Assembly (NCBI GenBank): GCA_946061345.1
Contig: CAMGRA010000006.1
Coordinates: forward strand, 1-22,579
Length of the DNA: 22,579 nt
Direction of reading: 5' to 3'
Source: an uncultured Clostridia bacterium
Lineage (GTDB): Bacteria; Bacillota; Clostridia; Oscillospirales; Oscillospiraceae
This document shows, piece after piece, positions 15,758-21,673 of the stretch; position 1 is the stretch's first letter, and every line of letters starts with the position of its first letter. Below the pieces are notes generated by a model. That model saw nothing but the letters and a program-made list of their open reading frames with translations. It searched no databases and was not told the origin of the DNA. The position numbers and the translations under genes are program-made.

Positions 15758-16112
15758 AAGCATCCTCCCAATGCCGGAGCTCCGGCTTTTTTGTGGCAAG
15801 CCCCCCGGGGGCATAGACCTCGATCACGTCAAAGCGAGGCTGCTTTTCCGTCTCGTGCTGGGCAAGATACATTGCCGCAGTCTGGCGCAGGCGCTCCTGC
15901 TTGCGCCGGTCAACAAATTCCATGGCCTCGGCAAATTCCGCGCTTTTGCGCAGCTTGACTTCGACAAAAACCAGATACTTCTTATTCTCCGCGATAATGT
16001 CGATCTCGCCGAAGCGGCAGCGGTAGTTGACACCGATGATCTCATAGCGCTTTTTCCGCAGATACTCCGCCGCAAGGCTCTCGCCCCAAGGCCCCAGCAG
16101 ATCAGCCGCCAT
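15735..16112 (-). CDS. yraN: YraN/UPF0102 family nuclease-like protein
   Basis: This small conserved protein has a restriction-endonuclease-like fold and unknown function, commonly encoded next to rnhB. The 125-residue protein has the family start GPWGESLAAEYLRKKRYEII. It also has the putative catalytic PD-(D/E)XK-like residues E36 and D38 (FGEIDII) and E51 with K53 (VFVEVKLR). The ATG at 16112 lies 11 bases inside the end of rnhB and has only a weak ribosome binding site, so coupling to rnhB is likely. The C-terminal tail after DVIEVYAPGG is poorly conserved in the family and overlaps the dipeptidase start. Confidence 0.93.
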   Translation of the reverse strand: MAADLLGPWGESLAAEYLRKKRYEIIGVNYRCRFGEIDIIAENKKYLVFVEVKLRKSAEFAEAMEFVDRRKQERLRQTAAMYLAQHETEKQPRFDVIEVYAPGGLATKKPELRHWEDAFGSDSFL

Positions 16113-16710
16113 AGAATTTCTTCAAGAAGGTTCGGCGGTGGATGGGACACGGGCCATATTCCCGCAGGGCATCGTAATGAGCGCGGGTACCGTAGCCCTT
16201 ATGTACGGCGAAGCCGTATTGGGGATAGAGGGCGTCCTGCTCCTCCATAAAGCGGTCACGTGTGACCTTTGCCAAAATGGAGGCGGCGGCGATATTGGCG
16301 CTGAGACTGTCGCCCTTGACAATGGTGCGCACGGGAATCTCGCCGAAGTCCGGCTCCCGGTTGCCGTCCACCAGTGCAAGGGCAGGCGTTACGGCAAGCT
16401 GCTCCACGGCGCGGCGCATTGCTAAAAATGTCGCCTGCAGAATGTTGATCTCGTCGATGGTCTTTTCATCCACCATGGCGATGCCATAGGCCAGCGCCTG
16501 CTCCACGATCACGTCGTACAGCGCGCGGCGGCGGGCATCGGACAGCTTTTTGGAGTCGTTCAACCCCTCAATCTCCAGATCTACCGGCAAAATCACGGCG
16601 GCGGCACAGACAGGCCCTGCCAAAGGACCTCTGCCGGCCTCATCCACGCCGCAGATCAGAGAATACCCCTCTGCAAGGGCCGCGTGTTCATACTTCCAAA
16701 GCTCACTCAT
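16102..16710 (-). CDS. rnhB: ribonuclease HII
   Basis: RNase HII cleaves RNA in RNA/DNA hybrids and initiates removal of single ribonucleotides from DNA. The 202-residue protein has the N-terminal catalytic motif GVDEAGRGPLAGPV with D23 and E24, NDSKKLS (51-57), D115 in LVDGN and D134 in KGDSLSANIAAASILAKV. The HKGYGTRAHY block and HRRTF near the end are also typical. The ATG at 16710 has GAGGA 6 bases upstream; that GAGGA begins at the stop codon of the preceding small gene. It sits in the common ylqF-rnhB-yraN order. Confidence 0.97.
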   Translation of the reverse strand: MSELWKYEHAALAEGYSLICGVDEAGRGPLAGPVCAAAVILPVDLEIEGLNDSKKLSDARRRALYDVIVEQALAYGIAMVDEKTIDEINILQATFLAMRRAVEQLAVTPALALVDGNREPDFGEIPVRTIVKGDSLSANIAAASILAKVTRDRFMEEQDALYPQYGFAVHKGYGTRAHYDALREYGPCPIHRRTFLKKFYGG

Positions 16711-16719
16711 AGTTATTCC

Positions 16720-16944
16720 TCAATCCGGCGTGAAGCTCAGGCGCTGCCGCAGACCATCGACCACCAGGTCGTAGATCACGGTGCCATCCTCCCGCACGGT
16801 CTTATCTATTGTATAGTCTTTGCCGGTGCAGTATGCTTTCGCGGCGCTGTCTGTATCGTCCGTCTCGATCTCCGACACAAAAACGTCCCGCATCTGGTTG
16901 TTACTGCATTGGTTGAATATCTCGCGGATCAATTCATAGGTCAT
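16720..16944 (-). CDS. unrecognised 74-residue protein between ylqF and rnhB
   Basis: I do not recognise this protein. It is 74 residues, acidic (about 15 Asp/Glu to 8 Lys/Arg), with two cysteines (C13 and C39) and no signal peptide or membrane segment. The N-terminus (MTYELIREIFNQ) looks helical and the rest (DGTVIYDLVVDGLRQRLSF) looks like beta strands, suggesting a small alpha/beta domain. The evidence that it is a real gene is positional. Its ATG overlaps the ylqF stop by 11 bases, GGAGG lies 9 bases upstream, and its stop is 9 bases before rnhB. It therefore fills the gap exactly in the same operon. Any function in ribosome assembly or RNA metabolism would be guilt by association. Confidence 0.8.
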   Translation of the reverse strand: MTYELIREIFNQCSNNQMRDVFVSEIETDDTDSAAKAYCTGKDYTIDKTVREDGTVIYDLVVDGLRQRLSFTPD

Positions 16945-17803
16945 CGCCGGGCACCTCCAGGGTAAATCGTCCGATCTTGCAGCTTCGGAATTCCTCCAGC
17001 AGAATTCTCGCCATGCGTTCCGTGTCGATCTCGCCTTTGGAAAGAAGGAAGCCGCGTTTCTTTCCGGCCTCGGTCAGAAGCTCCCAGCCGGGCGCGTCCT
17101 CCGGGAGGTCGATCTTGTACCGCTGCCGCAGAGCCTCCGGGTAGCGCCGCCAGAGCAGCGCGATCAGATGGCAGGCCAGCGTCTCCACATCGAGAATATC
17201 GTCCTTTACCGCTCCTGTATAGGCAAGGCGGCGGCCGACCTCCTCATCGTCAAACTTGGGCCACAGAATACCGGGCGTGTCCAGAAGCAGCAGACCCTTG
17301 TCCACCGTCACCCACTGTATTCCGCGGGTCACGCCGGGACGGTTTTCCGCCTTGGCACCCTTACGGCCGGACACCTGATTGATAAAGGTGGACTTTCCAA
17401 CGTTGGGGATGCCGACGATCATCAGCTTCAGCGGTTTGTTGACAAAGCCCCGCTCCTGATAGCGCTGCAGCTTCTCCGCCAAAAGCTCCCGTACCGCCGG
17501 AATGAAGCGGTCGATGCCCTTGCGGCTTTTGCAGTCAGTCCGCAGCACAGTCAGTCCTCTGGCCTTATAGTACTCGCTCCATTTCGCCGTGGCGTCGGGG
17601 TCTGCCAGGTCGATACGGTTCAAAATCACCATACGCGGCTTGCTGCCGCAGATGGTGTCAATATCCGGGTTGCGGCTGGAAATGGGGATCCGGGCGTCCA
17701 GCAGCTCGCACACGGCGTCCACCAGTTTTAGATCCTCTTCCATCTTCCGGCGGGTCTTGGTCATGTGGCCCGGATACCACTGGATATTCATTTTCTCGTC
17801 CAT
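16934..17803 (-). CDS. ylqF: ribosome biogenesis GTPase YlqF/RbgA
   Basis: RbgA is a circularly permuted GTPase required for late 50S assembly. The 289-residue protein starts MDEKMNIQWYPGHMTKTRRK. It shows the permuted motif order: G4 NRID (62-65) comes first, then G1 GIPNVGKST (131-139), then G3 DTPG (175-178). A C-terminal helical RNA-binding domain follows. I chose the ATG at 17803, which overlaps the lepB stop by one base (TGATG) with GGAG 10 bases upstream. An ATG at 17791 (MNIQWYPGH) is possible. An in-frame extension to 17875 is rejected because it lies within lepB. Confidence 0.96.
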   Translation of the reverse strand: MDEKMNIQWYPGHMTKTRRKMEEDLKLVDAVCELLDARIPISSRNPDIDTICGSKPRMVILNRIDLADPDATAKWSEYYKARGLTVLRTDCKSRKGIDRFIPAVRELLAEKLQRYQERGFVNKPLKLMIVGIPNVGKSTFINQVSGRKGAKAENRPGVTRGIQWVTVDKGLLLLDTPGILWPKFDDEEVGRRLAYTGAVKDDILDVETLACHLIALLWRRYPEALRQRYKIDLPEDAPGWELLTEAGKKRGFLLSKGEIDTERMARILLEEFRSCKIGRFTLEVPGDDL

Positions 17804-18396
17804 CAGGAAACTGCTCCGAAGCGGCCAAAATCCCGTTCGCCGGTGATTGCATCCTTGCCCGGCAGGATAATGCACAGGACCTTGCCCAAGACCTGATCCA
17901 GCTTGATCTGTCCGATGCTCTCCACCCGGCTGTCGGAGGAATGGTTACGGTTGTCGCCCATAACGAAGATGCAGTCCTTCTCCACGGTCACCTCCATAGG
18001 GATCCCATAGATAGGAAGCATTTCTTCATTGATATAAGGCTCATTCAGTACCACGCCGTCCACACTGACACAGACCTCACCGTTATTGTTGTAGTCGATG
18101 CGGACCGTCTGGCCTTCCGTGGCAATGACCCGCTTGACGATAGGCTCGCCGTCGCGGAATTCCAGCTTGCGGGCGACGACGATGTCGCCGTATTCCAGAT
18201 CGCCCATGATGACGTTGCTTTGCAGGGCGAGATAGTCGCCGTGATACAGGGTGGGCAGCATGGATTCACCGTTGACGCCCACCAGGCGAACCAGAAAGAC
18301 GAACACCAAGGTGATGGCCGCCAGAATATAGACCAAATCATGCAGCAGCGAATATATATCGTAAAGGAAGCTCCGCTTTTCTTTCTTTTCTTCCAT
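17803..18396 (-). CDS. lepB: signal peptidase I
   Basis: LepB cleaves signal peptides from exported proteins on the outer face of the membrane. The 197-residue protein has a short cytoplasmic lysine-rich N-terminus and one membrane segment (about 20-40, LVYILAAITLVFVFLVRLVG). The catalytic serine S45 (GESMLPTL) and the general-base lysine K88 (IVKRVIA) follow. The conserved C-terminal box GDNR-NHSS-DSR is at 147-157. This is the single-TM Gram-positive type. GGAGGG lies 8 bases before the ATG. It is the first gene of a long run ending in the metallophosphoesterase and has a promoter upstream. In many Firmicutes rplS precedes lepB-ylqF; here valS does instead. Confidence 0.96.
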   Translation of the reverse strand: MEEKKEKRSFLYDIYSLLHDLVYILAAITLVFVFLVRLVGVNGESMLPTLYHGDYLALQSNVIMGDLEYGDIVVARKLEFRDGEPIVKRVIATEGQTVRIDYNNNGEVCVSVDGVVLNEPYINEEMLPIYGIPMEVTVEKDCIFVMGDNRNHSSDSRVESIGQIKLDQVLGKVLCIILPGKDAITGERDFGRFGAVS

Positions 18397-18475
18397 CAGC
18401 GTATCCCTCCGTAATAAGTCGTTATGTGGGCACAGCCGCCCGAGAAACCGTAAGTGAATAATTCTCTGAATATGT

Positions 18476-18504
18476 ATTATACACGAAACCGCAATGGAAA
18501 TAAA
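18476..18504 (-). promoter_or_regulatory. promoter for the lepB-ylqF-rnhB run
   Basis: The minus strand carries a perfect TATAAT (18481-18476). At 17 bases upstream the -35 position reads TTTATT (18504-18499), a weak match, within AT-rich sequence. The transcript would start near 18469 and have about a 73-base leader before lepB. The 207-base gap between valS and lepB holds only this promoter and the valS terminator. Confidence 0.6.
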
Positions 18505-18560
18505 GATAAAATGTTAAAATTTTTTGTGCCGTTCTGTCCGGGCGTGTTTTCCGGCAGTCG

Positions 18561-18598
18561 AAAAAAGGACGGCTCTGGTCGGTGCACAGAGCCGTCCT
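18561..18598 (-). terminator. strong intrinsic terminator after valS
   Basis: The perfect 12-base stem AGGACGGCTCTG (18566-18577) and CAGAGCCGTCCT (18587-18598) has a 9-base loop. On the minus strand it is followed immediately by TTTTT (18565-18561). It begins 6 bases after the valS stop codon. Confidence 0.93.
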
Positions 18599-18603
18599 CA
18601 CTG

Positions 18604-21240
18604 TTAAATTGTTTTCATTCTTGTTTCGTTCTCATTGAGCTGCTGCAGAAGCGCCTCATACTTTTTCGCCTTCTCGCGCTCGGCGTTGACCACAGCCTCA
18701 GGTGCCTTTGCCACAAAGCCCTCGTTGCTGAGCTTGCCGCGGAGGGAGGCAAGCATTTTCTCCGTCTTTTCTTTTTCCCTGGCAATGCGCGCCAACTCAG
18801 CTTCCACGTCCACCAGCTGATTCATAGGCATATAAAGCGACGCGTCGTGGGTGACGCAGGAGGCCATGCCCTCATGTCCCGCAGGCTCCGTATCGGCAAT
18901 GATGACCTCGTCAGCATAGGCAAGACGGGTGATGAAGGCCGTGCCGGAGGCAAAGACCCCCGGGGTCTTGGTGACGATATACAGGGTGCATTTCTTCGAC
19001 GGCGGCACGTTCATCTCCGCGCGGCGGTTGCGAATTGCGCGGATGGCGTTCATAATGCTCTCCATGGCACTCTCCTCCGACTGGAAACTCAGGTACTCGC
19101 GGAATTTCGGCCATTGGGCAATGATGAGAGCCTCCCCGTCGTGAGGAATGGCCTGCCAGATCTCCTCAGTGATGAACGGCATAAACGGATGCATCAGCCG
19201 CAGAAGCTGATCCAGCACGTAAAGCAGCACCTTCTGAGCCGTCAGCTTGCTCTTTTCGTTCTCGCCGTAGAGACGGGCCTTCGTCAACTCGATATACCAG
19301 TCGCAGTAGCTGTCCCAGATGAAATCATAGACCTTCTGCACAGCGATGCCCAGCTCGTACTTGTCCAGATTCTCCGTCACGTCGGCAATCAGGGTGTTGA
19401 GCTTGGACAGGATCCACTTGTCGGCGGTCTCCAGCTCGGACAGCAGCGGCAGCTCACACTTGTCGATGCTCAGGTTCATCATCACATAGCGGCTGGCGTT
19501 CCACAGCTTGTTGGCGAAGTTGCGCATGGCCTCGCAGCGCTCAACATAGAAGCGCATATCGTTGCCGGGCGAGTTAGCGGTGATCATGTTCATCCGCAGG
19601 GCGTCGGAGCCATAGCGGTCGATCATCTCCAGCGGGTCGATGCCGTTGCCCAGGGACTTGGACATCTTGCGGCCCTTGTCATCGCGGACCAGGCCGTGGA
19701 TCAGGACTGTGTGGAAGGGCGGCTTTCCCGTCTGCTTGCAGCCGGAGAAGATCATCCGCGCCACCCAGAAGAAGATGATGTCGTAGCCGGTGACCAGAAC
19801 ATCCGTCGGGTAGAAATACTTGAAGTCCTCTGCGTCGGTGTTGGGCCAGCCGAGGGTCTCAAAGGGCCACAGAGCCGAGGAGAACCAGGTGTCCAGCACG
19901 TCCTCGTCGCGGGTGATGTTCTTGCTTCCGCACTTTTCGCAGGCGGTGGCATCCTCCCGGGATACGGTCATGTGGCCGCAGTCGCCGCAGTACCACGCCG
20001 GGATCTGATGTCCCCACCAGAGCTGGCGGGAGATGCACCAGTCGCGGACGTTTTCCATCCAGTTGGTGTAGATCTTGGTGAAGCGTTCCGGGACGAATTT
20101 GGTCTCGCCCTCGTTGACCACCCGCAGGGCCTCCTCCGCCAGAGGCTTCATCTTCACGAACCACTGGGCAGAAATGATGGGCTCCACGTCGCGGTGGCAG
20201 CGGTAGCAGGTGCCCACATTATGATTGTAAGGCTCCACTTTCACCAGGTAGCCGCCGGCCTCCAGGTCGGCAACGATCTGCTTTCTGGCCTCATAGCGGT
20301 CCAGGCCCTGATACTTGCCGCCGAACTCATTGACCACGCCCTTGTCATCCAGCACGCGGATGACCTCCAGGTTGTGGCGCAGACCTACCTCAAAGTCGTT
20401 AGGGTCGTGGGCGGGGGTCATCTTGACGCAGCCGGTGCCGAAGTCCATCTCCGCATAGTCATCGGCGACCACGGGGATCTCCTTGTTGACCAGCGGCAGA
20501 ATGACCTTTTTGCCTACGATGGCCTTGTAGCGCTCGTCATTGGGGTTGACGCACACGCCGCTGTCGCCCAGCATGGTTTCCGGACGGGTGGTGGCAACGA
20601 TGACCTCGCCGCTGCCGTCGGCAAGCGGATAACGGATGTGCCAGAGACTGCCGGGCTTGTCCATGTATTCGACCTCAGCGTCGGACAGAGCCGTCACGCA
20701 ATGGGGACACCAGTTGATGATGCGGCTGCCCTTGTAGATCAGTCCCTGCTCATAGAGGTTGACGAAGACCTCGCGGACGGCAGCGGAACAGCCCTCGTCC
20801 ATGGTGAAGCGGGCACGGTCCCAGTCGCAGGAGGCACCCAGCTTTTTCTGCTGCTGGACGATACGGTCGCCATACTGGCGCTTCCAGTCCCAGACCCGCT
20901 CCAGGAATTTTTCACGGCCCAGGTCGTAGCGGGTCAGACCCTCCTTGCGCAGCTCCTCCTCCACACGGATCTGGGTGGCGATGCCCGCATGGTCAACGCC
21001 CGGCACCCACAGAGCTGCATAGCCCTGCATGCGCTTGTAGCGGATGAGAACGTCCTGCATGGCGGCGTCCATGGCGTGACCCATGTGAAGCTGTCCGGTC
21101 ACGTTGGGAGGCGGCATGACAATGGTGAAGGGCTTTTTCTCCGGGTCGCGCTCGGTGTGGAAATAACCACCGTCGCACCAGAATTGATAGAGCTTGGACT
21201 CCACCTCTTTGGGGTCGTAGGTTTTGGGTAATTCTCTCAT
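18604..21240 (-). CDS. valS: valyl-tRNA synthetase
   Basis: ValRS charges tRNA-Val and edits mischarged threonine. The 878-residue class I synthetase begins MRELPKTYDPKEVESKLYQF. It contains the HIGH-type motif HMGH (52-55, within PPPNVTGQLHMGHA) and the CP1 editing-domain block TTRPETMLGD. A four-cysteine zinc-binding pattern is at about 418, 421, 434 and 437, with DTWFSSALWPF after it. The signature KMSKS is at 525-529. The anticodon-binding region and a C-terminal coiled-coil arm (VDVEAELARIAREKEKTEKML) complete the protein. I chose the ATG at 21240, with AAAAAGGAG 7 bases upstream. A frame open to 21273 reads through the ribosome binding site. Expression is controlled by the valine T-box upstream, and a strong terminator follows. 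Confidence 0.98.
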   Translation of the reverse strand: MRELPKTYDPKEVESKLYQFWCDGGYFHTERDPEKKPFTIVMPPPNVTGQLHMGHAMDAAMQDVLIRYKRMQGYAALWVPGVDHAGIATQIRVEEELRKEGLTRYDLGREKFLERVWDWKRQYGDRIVQQQKKLGASCDWDRARFTMDEGCSAAVREVFVNLYEQGLIYKGSRIINWCPHCVTALSDAEVEYMDKPGSLWHIRYPLADGSGEVIVATTRPETMLGDSGVCVNPNDERYKAIVGKKVILPLVNKEIPVVADDYAEMDFGTGCVKMTPAHDPNDFEVGLRHNLEVIRVLDDKGVVNEFGGKYQGLDRYEARKQIVADLEAGGYLVKVEPYNHNVGTCYRCHRDVEPIISAQWFVKMKPLAEEALRVVNEGETKFVPERFTKIYTNWMENVRDWCISRQLWWGHQIPAWYCGDCGHMTVSREDATACEKCGSKNITRDEDVLDTWFSSALWPFETLGWPNTDAEDFKYFYPTDVLVTGYDIIFFWVARMIFSGCKQTGKPPFHTVLIHGLVRDDKGRKMSKSLGNGIDPLEMIDRYGSDALRMNMITANSPGNDMRFYVERCEAMRNFANKLWNASRYVMMNLSIDKCELPLLSELETADKWILSKLNTLIADVTENLDKYELGIAVQKVYDFIWDSYCDWYIELTKARLYGENEKSKLTAQKVLLYVLDQLLRLMHPFMPFITEEIWQAIPHDGEALIIAQWPKFREYLSFQSEESAMESIMNAIRAIRNRRAEMNVPPSKKCTLYIVTKTPGVFASGTAFITRLAYADEVIIADTEPAGHEGMASCVTHDASLYMPMNQLVDVEAELARIAREKEKTEKMLASLRGKLSNEGFVAKAPEAVVNAEREKAKKYEALLQQLNENETRMKTI

Positions 21241-21270
21241 ATTTCTGCTCCTTTTTGAAAGAATGTGCAT

Positions 21271-21337
21271 CATAAAACTTCACGCGAGGGCAGCACACCA
21301 CACAAAACGGTAATTGTGTCGTGCATGAAGTTTTATG
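21271..21337. repeat. 67-base inverted-repeat element between T-box terminator and valS
   Basis: CATAAAACTTCA (21271-21282) and TGAAGTTTTATG (21326-21337) are perfect 12-base inverted arms around 43 bases. Inside is a second perfect 6-base stem, ACACAA (21300-21305) with TTGTGT (21314-21319). GTGCAT occurs just before the left arm (21265-21270) and again beside the right arm (21321-21326). It lies downstream of the T-box terminator, so it is part of the valS mRNA when the riboswitch reads through. It is not part of any T-box structure I know. Confidence 0.7.
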
Positions 21338-21342
21338 CGCAT

Positions 21343-21361
21343 GTGGGCCGATACGGCCCAC
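21343..21361. repeat. perfect 8-base hairpin after the T-box terminator
   Basis: GTGGGCCG-ATA-CGGCCCAC is a perfect palindromic hairpin with a 3-base loop, lying about 10 bases beyond the U-rich end of the T-box terminator. No U-run follows in the valS direction, so it does not look like a second intrinsic terminator. Confidence 0.6.
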
Positions 21362-21370
21362 GCGCTTAAA

Positions 21371-21404
21371 ATAATAAGCGCCCTGAGCAAAGCTGCTCAG
21401 GGCG
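21371..21404 (-). terminator. T-box attenuator (terminator) of valS
   Basis: CGCCCTGAGCA (21379-21389) and TGCTCAGGGCG (21394-21404) form a perfect 11-base stem with a 4-base loop, followed on the minus strand by CTTATTATTTT. The antiterminator would instead pair TTCAGG (21429-21424) with CCTGAG (21401-21396). That segment is one arm of the terminator, so the two folds exclude each other. Confidence 0.93.
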
Positions 21405-21635
21405 ATAAAATACCGTGGTACCACCTGAATTCCCGCAAAAAGCGGGCGCTCTTGCCCCTGTAACGGGAGGGATCCGTGCGGACCTACTAATTTCAGCCCG
21501 CAAGCTCAGAAGCGACCTTCATCGTTCTCCGACAGGGACTTGCACTGACCGTCCCCTCTCTGTGTCGAAGCGTCCGACTACTCCTCTTCGTCAGCGCATT
21601 TATCAAATATTCCTTACCGGGCCTTTCCCGGCAAC
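21372..21635 (-). ncRNA. valine T-box leader upstream of valS
   Basis: T-box leaders sense uncharged tRNA and allow read-through when the amino acid is scarce. Reading the minus strand, Stem I shows AGTA (21582-21579) and AGAGAG (21561-21556). The specifier region is GAAG-GTC-GCTTCTGAG, with the GUC valine codon at 21516-21514. A GC hairpin typical of Stem III lies at 21446-21432 (CCCGC/GCGGG). The T-box core AGGTGGTACCACGG is at 21426-21413. Its UGGU (21423-21420) would pair with the ACCA end of tRNA-Val, agreeing with the A discriminator of that tRNA. Both recognition elements therefore match the gene controlled. The terminator follows directly. Confidence 0.96.
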
Positions 21636-21641
21636 AGGTCC

Positions 21642-21670
21642 ATGATAACGGAAAAAACCGGCCTTGTCAA
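21642..21670 (-). promoter_or_regulatory. sigma-A promoter of the valS T-box transcript
   Basis: The minus strand carries consensus TTGACA (21670-21665), a 17-base spacer and TATCAT (21647-21642). The predicted start is near 21635. The -35 begins only 4 bases after the phosphohexomutase stop codon, and no terminator for that gene is visible. Confidence 0.85.
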
Positions 21671-21673
21671 GCC

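Noticed and set aside
17804..17875. YlqF start at 17875
   Set aside because: It would overlap lepB by 73 bases with non-family sequence. The TGATG junction and the IQWYPGHM start favour 17803.
18454..21231. 925-codon open frame on the plus strand opposite valS
   Set aside because: It is in exact codon register with valS and exists because valS lacks TTA, CTA and TCA codons. Its translation is low-complexity (His, Leu, Val, Gly rich) with no recognisable domain, and valS is certain.
21343..21361. Second intrinsic terminator in the valS leader
   Set aside because: The stem is strong but no U-run follows on the minus strand.
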